The position numbers and the translations under genes were made by a program. From positions 1 to 21,123 of IMG/VR virus record IMGVR_UViG_3300042691_033176: a DNA stretch of 21,123 nucleotides; one strand, given 5' to 3'. Shown here in pieces: positions 11,403-17,079 of the stretch. The first letter of the stretch is position 1. Every line of letters starts with the position of its first letter. This stretch comes from a virus. Below the pieces are notes generated by a model that did no database searches, was not told the DNA's origin, and was given only the letters and a program-made list of their open reading frames with translations.

Positions 11403-11888
11403 ATGAACTGCATACATTGTCAACGAGAAATCAACAATAAAGGGTCGCTTTCTGCACATGAAAAGGTATGTGCGGACAATCCTAACAGAGTAAAATATAC
11501 TAGATCACCTAACGCAGGCAGAAAAAAAGGTGCTATACCATGGAATTCAGGACTAAAAACAGGTAGACCTGCTCACTTTGATGAAAAATATCCAGACGAA
11601 GTTGTTTTCTGCGAAAATTCAACTATGGCTAGGCACAGTGTAAAAGCTAGAATAAAAACTAGAAATCTTATTGAATACATATGTGGTATATGCGGTATAG
11701 GACCTGTATGGCAAGATAAGCCTATGACTTTAATTTTAGACCATATCAATGGTGTAAATAATGATAACAGATTAAGCAACTTAAGATTTGTTTGTAGTAA
11801 TTGTGATTCACAATTGCCTACATATAAAGCCAAAAATAAAAGGAAGCGCAAACCGATTGGCGACGGTACCTGTCTTGAAAACAGTTGA
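11403..11888 (+). CDS. HNH homing-type endonuclease with N-terminal zinc finger
   Basis: A 161-aa modular protein. Residues 3-23 form a CxxC...H...C zinc-finger-like unit (Cys3, Cys6, His19, Cys23). Residues 39-52, GRKKGAIPWNSGLK, resemble a NUMOD-type DNA-binding module. The HNH nuclease occupies residues 92-140: ICGICG (Cys94, Cys97), LILDHINGVNNDNRLSNL (Asp113-His114, Asn122, Asn126) and FVCSNCDSQ (Cys131, Cys134). This is the phage free-standing HNH architecture. GAGGA precedes the start. The last 47 nt lie inside tRNA-Ser(TGA), so the natural C-terminus has been extended or replaced by tRNA sequence, consistent with insertion next to the tRNA. Confidence 0.88.
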   Translation: MNCIHCQREINNKGSLSAHEKVCADNPNRVKYTRSPNAGRKKGAIPWNSGLKTGRPAHFDEKYPDEVVFCENSTMARHSVKARIKTRNLIEYICGICGIGPVWQDKPMTLILDHINGVNNDNRLSNLRFVCSNCDSQLPTYKAKNKRKRKPIGDGTCLENS

Positions 11889-11932
11889 GCGTTAATAGCG
11901 CCTTGGGGGTTCAACTCCGCCCGCTTCCGCCA
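11842..11932 (+). tRNA. tRNA-Ser(TGA)
   Basis: Class II tRNA: acceptor GGAAGCG/CGCTTCC, anticodon loop CTTGAAA, long variable arm built on GCG/CGC, T-loop TTCAACT, discriminator G, encoded CCA. The T-stem GGGGG/CCGCC has a central G-G mismatch. Overlaps the HNH gene by 47 nt. Confidence 0.9.
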
Positions 11933-11939
11933 AAATATT

Positions 11940-13085
11940 ATGACACCAGACGAATTAGTACATATAGGAAACAATTATAGAAATAACACAGAGCCTGATA
12001 AAGCTTTAGAGTGTTATGCAGAAGCTTTTATAAAAGAACCATTAAACATACATGCATGGAATAATTATGGTAATGTATTACGTGAAATGGGTGAACCTAA
12101 ACGTGCGATACCTTTCTTACAACATGCAGTCGCATTAGATGAAAATTATGTAACAGCACAATTTAATCTAAGCGTGGCATATTTGTTAGCTGGTGATTTA
12201 GAACGTGGATTCAAACAGTATGAGTGGCGTTGGCAATATGAACACTTAGCAGGCACACTTCCACAATTAGATAAACCTATGTGGGAAGGACAAGATTTAC
12301 GTGATAAAAAGTTACTTGTTCTTTGGGAACAAGGATTAGGTGACACGATACAGTTTGTTCGTTTTTTTAAAAATATACATGAATTAGGCGGTAAAGTTGT
12401 ATTTCATACGCACATGGGCATGTGTGAGTTATTTGAAAATAATCCTTATGTATATCAAATTAGCGATAACCGTGATGATTTAACTGATTACGATTATTAC
12501 ATCACTACCATGTCATTAGCAAGAGTATTAAACATTACACTAGATAATTTAGATAGTAGACCTTATATTGAAGCTTTACCAAAATATATTGAGCCTTGGC
12601 GTAGTAGATTAGGACCTAAAACTAAGATGCGTGTTGGCGTGTGTTGGAGTGGTAGAAAAGACAGTTGGATAAATCAACACAAAGGCATGCATGTCGCTAA
12701 AATGCTTTCATTAGTGGATGCAAGACCCGATATTGAATGGATAAACTTATTAGCGGATGCAAATGAAGAAGAAACACCTTATATACTTAATTCACCATTA
12801 CGAGTGTTTCCCAGCAGCATACGACATTGGGGTGATACAGCAGGATTGTTGCATCACTTAGATTTAGTGATAAGTGTAGATACTGCTATCGCACATTTAG
12901 CAGGGGCAATGGGAAAACCACTATGGATTCCATTGAACAATTATGCAGTAGATTGGAGATATTTGTTAGGTACTAGCTTGCATCCTTGGTATAATAGTGC
13001 TAGAATATTCAGACAACCAGTTATAGGTGACTGGGATAGTGTGTTGCAAAGTATGCAACACTTTTTGGATAAAGTTAAAATTTAA
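11940..13085 (+). CDS. TPR protein with GT9-like glycosyltransferase domain
   Basis: A 381-aa protein. Residues 2-100 form about three tetratricopeptide repeats (AWNNYGNVLREMGEPKRAI is one, FNLSVAYLLAGDLERGF another), ending in the QYEWRW motif that precedes the catalytic part in this bacterial family. Residues 120-375 match the glycosyltransferase-9-like domain: EQGLGDTIQFVRF (130-142), VGVCWSG (232-238), and ISVDTAIAHLAGAMGKPLW (311-329) with the DTAxAH signature. In bacteria such proteins glycosylate surface or flagellar structures; in phages they may decorate virion or host surface components (inference). It starts 7 nt after the tRNA-Ser CCA with no SD. Confidence 0.88.
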   Translation: MTPDELVHIGNNYRNNTEPDKALECYAEAFIKEPLNIHAWNNYGNVLREMGEPKRAIPFLQHAVALDENYVTAQFNLSVAYLLAGDLERGFKQYEWRWQYEHLAGTLPQLDKPMWEGQDLRDKKLLVLWEQGLGDTIQFVRFFKNIHELGGKVVFHTHMGMCELFENNPYVYQISDNRDDLTDYDYYITTMSLARVLNITLDNLDSRPYIEALPKYIEPWRSRLGPKTKMRVGVCWSGRKDSWINQHKGMHVAKMLSLVDARPDIEWINLLADANEEETPYILNSPLRVFPSSIRHWGDTAGLLHHLDLVISVDTAIAHLAGAMGKPLWIPLNNYAVDWRYLLGTSLHPWYNSARIFRQPVIGDWDSVLQSMQHFLDKVKI

Positions 13086-13100
13086 ACAATATTTAAATGC

Positions 13101-13129
13101 TTGACAATAAATCCTATCTGTTATACAAT
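13101..13129 (+). promoter_or_regulatory. sigma70-type promoter with ATAAATCC element
   Basis: TTGACA (13101-13106) followed directly by ATAAATCC, and TACAAT (13124-13129) with a 17-bp spacer. Serves the small membrane protein and the Ser-Asn-Thr tRNA group. Confidence 0.85.
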
Positions 13130-13158
13130 CACTATTAATGATTGATGAAAGGCATATC

Positions 13159-13362
13159 ATGAACATGAGATTAAAAGCAGTATTGCAAACGATTGCATTC
13201 TTTATAGTAGTTTTTGTATCAGCCATGGTAGCACATTTTCTTCCTATTACTGTAGTTGGTGCATTGGCTTTTGCAGGAATGTTTTACTTAGTTTATAGTT
13301 TGTTTTATAACCGTTTAGAATTCGATAAAAAAATAGAAGATATAGGTACTAAAAGTAAATAA
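13159..13362 (+). CDS. 67-aa small membrane protein
   Basis: The start chosen is the ATG at 13159 with GAAAGG 7 nt upstream; the earlier in-frame ATG at 13138 would lie too near the promoter start site. Two hydrophobic segments at about residues 8-25 and 30-48 are followed by a charged tail NRLEFDKKIEDIGTKSK, so a hairpin membrane protein with both ends inside is likely. Not recognised. First gene of the promoter at 13101; tRNA-Ser(GCT) starts 6 nt after its stop. Confidence 0.7.
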   Translation: MNMRLKAVLQTIAFFIVVFVSAMVAHFLPITVVGALAFAGMFYLVYSLFYNRLEFDKKIEDIGTKSK

Positions 13363-13368
13363 TTTTAA

Positions 13369-13460
13369 GGAGCGTTGGCCGAGTGGTCGAAGGCAGCGGT
13401 TTGCTAAACCGTCGTATACAGAAATGTGTACCATTAGTTCGAATCTAATACGCTCCGCCA
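13369..13460 (+). tRNA. tRNA-Ser(GCT)
   Basis: Class II: acceptor GGAGCGT/ACGCTCC, anticodon stem GCGGT/ACCGT with loop TTGCTAA, long variable arm around TACAGAAATGTG, T-loop TTCGAAT, discriminator G, encoded CCA. Confidence 0.96.
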
Positions 13461-13483
13461 AGAATTTTGTAGTAAAAGTTTAT

Positions 13484-13560
13484 TGACCAGTAGCTCAGTT
13501 GGTAGTAGCATCTGACTGTTAATCAGAGGGTCACAGGTTCGAGCCCTGTCTGGTCAGCCA
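13484..13560 (+). tRNA. tRNA-Asn(GTT)
   Basis: Acceptor TGACCAG/CTGGTCA, anticodon stem TCTGA/TCAGA with loop CTGTTAA, T-arm ACAGG-TTCGAGC-CCTGT, discriminator G, encoded CCA. Confidence 0.96.
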
Positions 13561-13579
13561 AATTTATAATGAGGATTAT

Positions 13580-13741
13580 ATGAGTGTAAAAAAAGATAGT
13601 AAACGTGATCCAATGAAAACAAAAACAGGTAAACCTAAATTAGGTCCTCTTAATATAGAACAACTTACCAAAATGCTTGAAACTTGTCGCCCTAAACATC
13701 GTGGAAAAATTCAACGTGCGATAGACAGTAGAAGTAAATAA
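13580..13741 (+). CDS. 53-aa basic hypothetical phage protein
   Basis: Start ATG with GAGG 5 nt upstream. The protein is Lys/Arg-rich at the N-terminus (MSVKKDSKRDPMKTK), followed by KPKLGPLNIEQLTKMLETC and RPKHRGKIQRAI. That second half is a pattern I associate with small proteins of T4-like marine phages (memory only). The basic character would suit nucleic acid binding, but nothing more can be said. It lies between tRNA-Asn and tRNA-Thr(TGT). Confidence 0.75.
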   Translation: MSVKKDSKRDPMKTKTGKPKLGPLNIEQLTKMLETCRPKHRGKIQRAIDSRSK

Positions 13742-13747
13742 GAATAC

Positions 13748-13821
13748 GCCCTTTTAGTTAAATGGTATAACAGTTGATTTGTAATCATCTATTGGCAGTT
13801 CGATTCTGTCAAAGGGCACCA
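13748..13821 (+). tRNA. tRNA-Thr(TGT)
   Basis: Acceptor GCCCTTT/AAAGGGC, anticodon loop TTTGTAA, T-loop TTCGATT, encoded CCA. The anticodon stem GTTGA/TCATC has one T-T mismatch. Confidence 0.9.
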
Positions 13822-13831
13822 TTAATAAACT

Positions 13832-14059
13832 ATGCCACATCCTAGTGATCTAACTAAACAAGTAATTGATAGATTAATGAACCTTAAAGAATACACAATT
13901 AAGGTTCGTGTAGAGGATAACTGGTTACCTGTTGGTGTAGTACCCTTTAATATTCATATCAAAGATAATATTGCAACTGTTTCACTTCCTGCACTAAACG
14001 AAGAGGAAGCAAAACAAAAAGTAAGTGAATATTTTGGGTCAGATGATTTTATAGAGTAG
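13832..14059 (+). CDS. 75-aa hypothetical phage protein
   Basis: It starts 10 nt after the tRNA-Thr CCA with no visible SD. The sequence has the order helix (SDLTKQVIDRLMNL), two or three beta strands (YTIKVRVEDNWLPVGVVPFN, HIKDNIATVSLPAL) and a final helix (NEEEAKQKVSEYF). The WLPVGVVPFNIHIKDNIATV block looks conserved among small proteins of T4-like phages from marine and fresh waters (memory, not searched). Function unknown. The stop codon lies directly against the next TTGACA. Confidence 0.75.
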   Translation: MPHPSDLTKQVIDRLMNLKEYTIKVRVEDNWLPVGVVPFNIHIKDNIATVSLPALNEEEAKQKVSEYFGSDDFIE

Positions 14060-14088
14060 TTGACAATATAAGTAGTAGGCAGTATAAT
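14060..14088 (+). promoter_or_regulatory. consensus sigma70 promoter of the main tRNA operon
   Basis: TTGACA (14060-14065) and TATAAT (14083-14088) with 17-bp spacing. No terminator is seen until 16087, so one transcript could carry eight tRNAs, rpoZ, a structured RNA, ppiC and a phosphoesterase. Confidence 0.9.
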
Positions 14089-14125
14089 ATCTATATTGCT
14101 TGATTGTTCTTTTAAAAGTTAGATT

Positions 14126-14202
14126 GCCTCTGTAGCTCAATTGGTCAGAGCAGCGGACTCATAATCCGTTGGTTACAGGTTCGAGTCCTGTCGGAGGCAC
14201 CA
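14126..14202 (+). tRNA. tRNA-Met(CAT), elongator type
   Basis: Acceptor GCCTCTG/CGGAGGC, D-arm GCTC/GAGC, anticodon stem GCGGA/TCCGT with loop CTCATAA, T-arm ACAGG-TTCGAGT-CCTGT, encoded CCA. Closest to bacterial elongator Met. Confidence 0.93.
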
Positions 14203-14205
14203 AAT

Positions 14206-14279
14206 GCGGGGTTCGTATAATGGTAATACCTTAGCCTTCCAAGCTAAAGCCGAGAGTTCGATTCTCTTACCCCGCTCCA
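14206..14279 (+). tRNA. tRNA-Gly(TCC)
   Basis: Acceptor GCGGGGT/ACCCCGC, anticodon stem TTAGC/GCTAA with loop CTTCCAA, T-arm GAGAG-TTCGATT-CTCTT, discriminator T, encoded CCA. Confidence 0.96.
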
Positions 14280-14288
14280 AAATTGTAT

Positions 14289-14372
14289 GCCCGGGTGGTG
14301 AAATGGTAGACACAAAGGACTTAAAATCCTTCGCCGCAAGGCGTGCCGGTTCGAGTCCGGCTCCGGGTACCA
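14289..14372 (+). tRNA. tRNA-Leu(TAA)
   Basis: Class II: acceptor GCCCGGG/TCCGGGT, anticodon loop CTTAAAA in stem AAGGA/TCCTT, variable arm CGCC-GCAA-GGCG, T-loop TTCGAGT, encoded CCA. Confidence 0.96.
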
Positions 14373-14380
14373 AGTTTTTT

Positions 14381-14462
14381 GCGCATGTGGTGGAATGGTA
14401 GACACGCTAGTCTTAGGAACTAGTCTTACGGGGTGGGGGTTCAAGTCCCTCCATGCGCACCA
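14381..14462 (+). tRNA. tRNA-Leu(TAG)
   Basis: Class II: acceptor GCGCATG/CATGCGC, anticodon loop CTTAGGA in stem CTAGT/ACTAG, short variable arm, T-loop TTCAAGT, encoded CCA. Reads CUN. Confidence 0.95.
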
Positions 14463-14467
14463 GTAAC

Positions 14468-14542
14468 AGGGGATTAGCTCAGTGGTAGAGCAGCGCCCTT
14501 ACAAGGCGAAGGTCAATGGTTCGACCCCGTTATCCCCTACCA
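14468..14542 (+). tRNA. tRNA-Val(TAC)
   Basis: Acceptor AGGGGAT/ATCCCCT, D-arm GCTC/GAGC, anticodon loop CTTACAA, T-arm AATGG-TTCGACC-CCGTT, encoded CCA. The only Val tRNA here. Confidence 0.95.
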
Positions 14543-14554
14543 ATAAGGAAATTT

Positions 14555-14758
14555 ATGAGTGATAGAACAAGTGAAAGAGCAGCAAAAAATGTTGGTGGGA
14601 TTTATGATTTAGTTTTAATAGCAAGTGCTAGAGTACGTGAATTAAAAAATAAACATGCACCTAAAATAGTTACAAAAAACGGTACTACTATGACTGCACT
14701 TGAAGAAATTGAACGAGGGTTAATTAACCCAAAAGAGTATTTAAAAAAACTTAAATAG
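14555..14758 (+). CDS. rpoZ: RNA polymerase omega subunit homologue
   Basis: A 67-aa protein that follows the RpoZ core: NVGGIYDLVLIASARVRELK (residues 12-31) matches the N-R-F-x-L-V-x-x-A-x-x-R-A-R-x-L signature of omega, followed by a short loop ending KIVTKNGTTM and the ALEEIERGLI helix (49-57) equivalent to AL-x-EI-x-x-G-x-I. Omega binds the C-terminal part of beta-prime and helps assemble RNAP. E. coli omega is 91 aa, so this copy is the core with a short tail. The start chosen is the ATG at 14555 with AAGGA upstream; an earlier in-frame codon lies inside tRNA-Val. It lies within a tRNA operon. It could replace host omega and retune host RNAP for the phage (inference). Confidence 0.8.
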   Translation: MSDRTSERAAKNVGGIYDLVLIASARVRELKNKHAPKIVTKNGTTMTALEEIERGLINPKEYLKKLK

Positions 14759-14766
14759 TATATTAT

Positions 14767-14840
14767 TCCGGTGTAGTATAATGGCAGTGCGACGGTCTCC
14801 AAAACCGTTAGTGGGAGTTCGATTCTCTCCACCGGAGCCA
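14767..14840 (+). tRNA. tRNA-Trp(CCA)
   Basis: Acceptor TCCGGTG/CACCGGA, anticodon stem ACGGT/ACCGT with loop CTCCAAA, T-loop TTCGATT, discriminator G, encoded CCA. Confidence 0.95.
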
Positions 14841-14846
14841 AACATT

Positions 14847-14924
14847 GCATCGGTGCCTGAGTGGCCCAAAGGAACGGTCTGCAAAACCGTAAAGTCGCAG
14901 GTTCAAATCCTGCCCGATGCTCCA
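14847..14924 (+). tRNA. tRNA-Cys(GCA)
   Basis: Acceptor GCATCGG/CCGATGC, anticodon stem ACGGT/ACCGT with loop CTGCAAA, T-arm GCAGG-TTCAAAT-CCTGC, discriminator T, encoded CCA. Confidence 0.94.
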
Positions 14925-15128
14925 AGTATCCCGCAGGCCCTTCTGCGTTATGAAAGGGGGTAATTAGCTTCACCATAATGCTAGGGCGCATACGATCAAC
15001 TGCCTCAAAGCCCGCTTACATGGGTGCAAGAAAAATCGTAGGTTTAGCTGGCACAATCCATAAGGATCGTCAGTGGACAGGGCAACAACTCAGTGAGGGG
15101 CTTACGGGAGTAAGTAGCCTTACAATTA
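14925..15128 (+). ncRNA. structured RNA sharing its 3' domain with the 4.6-4.9 kb RNA
   Basis: About 200 nt without a likely ORF between tRNA-Cys and ppiC. Visible helices: CGCAG/CTGCG just after the tRNA, TACGAT (14991-14996)/ATCGTA (15035-15040), and ATCC/GGAT. Then comes the block GGACAGGGCAACAACTCAG (15075-15093), one base different from 4886-4904, followed by GTGAGG (15093-15098)/CCTTAC (15118-15123) capping a CTTAC-GGGA-GTAAG hairpin. In both copies the helix starts with the last G of the block, while the stem sequences differ and still pair. It lies in the operon started at 14060. Function unknown; it could act in cis on ppiC, whose SD lies 8 nt further on. Confidence 0.6.
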
Positions 15129-15143
15129 CAAAAGGATTATAAA

Positions 15144-15416
15144 ATGCAAACTATACGTGCAAGTCATATTTTAGTAGAAAGCCTTGACAAGGCAGCAGGT
15201 TTACGTAATGATATTATATCAGGTAGAAAATTTGAAGATGTTGCAAGAGCGAATTCAAAATGTCCTAGTGGATCACAAGGTGGTGATTTAGGAACATTTA
15301 CACGTGGTCAAATGGTTAAGCCATTTGAAGATGCAGCATTTGGACTTGATGTAGGGCAATTAAGTGAGCCAATTCAAACAAACTTTGGTTATCACATAAT
15401 TCATAGAACAGGTTAA
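15144..15416 (+). CDS. ppiC: parvulin-type peptidyl-prolyl cis-trans isomerase
   Basis: A 90-aa single-domain parvulin, close to the 93 aa of E. coli PpiC. It has the opening ASHILV (His8), the active-site Cys40 in SKCPSGSQGGDLG, the GQMVKPFEDAAF segment with Met58 and Phe61 in the proline pocket, and the closing FGYHIIH (His84, His87). It catalyses cis-trans isomerisation of prolyl bonds and needs no cofactor. There is no signal peptide, so it is cytoplasmic and may act with the phage DnaK in folding. AAAGGA precedes the ATG. It lies between the structured RNA and the initiator-like tRNA. Confidence 0.93.
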   Translation: MQTIRASHILVESLDKAAGLRNDIISGRKFEDVARANSKCPSGSQGGDLGTFTRGQMVKPFEDAAFGLDVGQLSEPIQTNFGYHIIHRTG

Positions 15417-15422
15417 AACAGA

Positions 15423-15499
15423 GGCGGGAGGGAGAAACGGTTTACTCGCTGGTCTCATAAGCCAGAAACATCAGGTTCGATTCCTGTTTCCCGCAACCA
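15423..15499 (+). tRNA. tRNA-Met(CAT), initiator-like
   Basis: The loop CTCATAA sits in stem CTGGT/GCCAG, and the 3' end CCCGCAACCA is that of bacterial tRNA-fMet. Read as an initiator (77 nt), base 1 (G) faces A72 without pairing, positions 2-7 GCGGGA pair with TCCCGC, and the D-stem GAG/CTC is in register. The three G-C pairs of a classic initiator anticodon stem are only partly present, and the T-stem has one T-T mismatch and an extra pair. Confidence 0.8.
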
Positions 15500-15515
15500 T
15501 TTATAGGAGTTAATT

Positions 15516-16088
15516 ATGCCAGCAAATTTTTTAGTTTCTGACACACATTTTGGTCACGCTGGCGTATGTAAATTCCTGCGTGATGATGGTACAAAACTAC
15601 GTCCATGGGATGACCCAGATGAAATGGATGAAGAAATGGTAAAACGTTGGAATGAAACAGTTCGACCCAACGACAAAGTGTACCATTTAGGTGATGTAGT
15701 TATCAATCGTAAAGCATTAAAGACATTAGCTAGGTTAAACGGAGATAAGGTACTAATCAAAGGTAATCACGATATCTTTAGATTGGAAGAATACACTCCT
15801 TATTTTCGTGACATTCGCGGTTATCATGTAATGAATGGGATGATACTAAGTCACATTCCAATGCATAGTGAAAGCCTAGCACGTTTTGGTACTAACATTC
15901 ACGGACATCTGCATTATAATAGAGTAAAAGCAGAAATCTTTGGAGAATATGTGATTGATCCAAGATATCACTGTGTATGTGTAGAACATACAGATTATCG
16001 TCCAATACTGTTTGAAGAGGTAATCAAACGTATCAAAGAGGAAGGTGGTACTGTAGGATTTAGGAACGGTAACGGTCCAGTTATGTAA
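15516..16088 (+). CDS. calcineurin-like metallophosphoesterase
   Basis: A 190-aa protein with the full set of metallophosphoesterase motifs: SDTHFGH (Asp9, His11, His14), LGDVV (Asp60), GNHD (Asn84, His85, Asp86), SHIPMH (His113) and HGHLH (His129, His131, His133), which bind two metal ions. The compact form is the type found in phages and bacteria that hydrolyses phosphodiesters, cyclic nucleotides or nucleoside polyphosphates; the substrate cannot be told. The C-terminal 30 residues (FEEVIKRIKEEGGTVGF) add a helix. GGAG precedes the ATG. It is the last gene of the 14060 operon, and its stop lies in the foot of the terminator stem. Confidence 0.93.
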   Translation: MPANFLVSDTHFGHAGVCKFLRDDGTKLRPWDDPDEMDEEMVKRWNETVRPNDKVYHLGDVVINRKALKTLARLNGDKVLIKGNHDIFRLEEYTPYFRDIRGYHVMNGMILSHIPMHSESLARFGTNIHGHLHYNRVKAEIFGEYVIDPRYHCVCVEHTDYRPILFEEVIKRIKEEGGTVGFRNGNGPVM

Positions 16089-16117
16089 AATAGACCCTTT
16101 GGGGTCTATTTTTTTGG
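16087..16117 (+). terminator. intrinsic terminator of the tRNA operon
   Basis: AAAATAGACCC (16087-16097), loop TTTG, GGGTCTATTTT (16102-16112) and more T. The stem takes in the last bases of the phosphoesterase stop codon. Confidence 0.92.
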
Positions 16118-16180
16118 CTATTTTTTATAGTCCTATTCACTAGTATTTTAACTGCGTATATTGTACACTGCAACATACGT

Positions 16181-16188
16181 GTTAAATA
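16181..16188 (+). promoter_or_regulatory. candidate late promoter box (GTTAAATA), predicted leaderless start
   Basis: With its last A as -6, +1 falls at 16194, within 1 nt of the ATG at 16193; there is no SD. An imperfect inverted repeat CGTATATTG/CAACATACG lies just upstream (about 16155-16179). Confidence 0.4.
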
Positions 16189-16192
16189 CTAT

Positions 16193-17044
16193 ATGAAGAA
16201 ATTACTATTATTTACCCTACTAATTTTTGCAACTACTTGTGTTGAAGCAAAACAACACAAAGTTAAAAAAACAAAAAAATATCATAAACACCAAGTAGTT
16301 AAACAATACAAAAAAAGAGGTCATGTAATACAAACAAGTCCTACTGTATTATTGGTTAACGTAACTGATAACGATATTTTAGAAAACACACTACCAGAAC
16401 ATCGCGGCAGTATTGCCAGCATTAGTAAACTTATGACGGTTTATACTGTTATTAATGCTAAACAGGATATGAATGAAATTATTCCTGTGACCAGCACACT
16501 TTCTAATAACACACGCATTAGCAAAGGCATGCGTCTTTCAAGAAAAGACTTAATAATGCTTTCTCTTATACATAGTGATAATCTAGCAGCTAAAACACTT
16601 GCAGATAACTATGTAGGTGGTTACGATATGTTTATAGCACAAATGAACAAAAATGCTAAAGATTTGTTTATGAACAATACAGTATTTTATGATCCAACAG
16701 GTTTACATGCAGGAAATGTAAGTTCAAGTAAAGATATTATATTTTTGACGAATGCAGTAAGCCAGTTTAACATTGTTAGAGAGGCAGCACAAAGTCAAAG
16801 TTATAAAGTGCAGGCAACAAAAGGTAAAAAAACGTACACAATTACAGCAAGACCAACTATTAATTTCTTTGGAAAAGAAGGTATGGTAACACTAAAAACT
16901 GGATTTACTAATGCAGCCGGTTTTTGTATAACAATGCTAGTAAGCAAACACGACAAATTATATAACCTAGTTATTTTAGGTGCTAGGTCTAGCCAAGAAA
17001 GAAAATATTTAATTGAAAGAAGTCTGAGAAGCATACAGATATAA
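16193..17044 (+). CDS. D-alanyl-D-alanine carboxypeptidase (peptidase S11, PBP5-like)
   Basis: A 283-aa serine penicillin-binding protein. It has an N-terminal signal sequence (about residues 1-19, MKKLLLFTLLIFATTCVEA), a Lys/His-rich linker to residue 45, then the catalytic domain with SxxK (Ser76, Lys79 in ASISKLMT), SxN (Ser128-Asp-Asn130 in HSDNLAAKTLA) and KTG (Lys235-Thr-Gly in LKTGFTNAAGF). All active-site residues are present. Such enzymes trim the terminal D-Ala from peptidoglycan stem peptides in the periplasm, or act as D,D-endopeptidases (PbpG type). It lacks the C-terminal amphipathic anchor domain of PBP5, so it is closer to the short S11 enzymes. In a phage it could prepare or protect the wall during infection or aid lysis (inference). 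Confidence 0.9.
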   Translation: MKKLLLFTLLIFATTCVEAKQHKVKKTKKYHKHQVVKQYKKRGHVIQTSPTVLLVNVTDNDILENTLPEHRGSIASISKLMTVYTVINAKQDMNEIIPVTSTLSNNTRISKGMRLSRKDLIMLSLIHSDNLAAKTLADNYVGGYDMFIAQMNKNAKDLFMNNTVFYDPTGLHAGNVSSSKDIIFLTNAVSQFNIVREAAQSQSYKVQATKGKKTYTITARPTINFFGKEGMVTLKTGFTNAAGFCITMLVSKHDKLYNLVILGARSSQERKYLIERSLRSIQI

Positions 17045-17047
17045 ATA
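17040..17047 (+). promoter_or_regulatory. late promoter TATAAATA
   Basis: An exact T4 late consensus overlapping the carboxypeptidase stop codon; predicted +1 at about 17053, 27 nt before the next ATG. Confidence 0.55.
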
Positions 17048-17079
17048 ATAATGTAGTACTTAACTTAGTGAGTCCAATC

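Noticed and set aside
14602-14991. 129-codon minus-strand frame, and others opposite 14173-14444
   Set aside because: Antisense to rpoZ and several tRNAs; the GFEPATLRF-like peptides are the known artefact of translating tRNA T-arms backwards.
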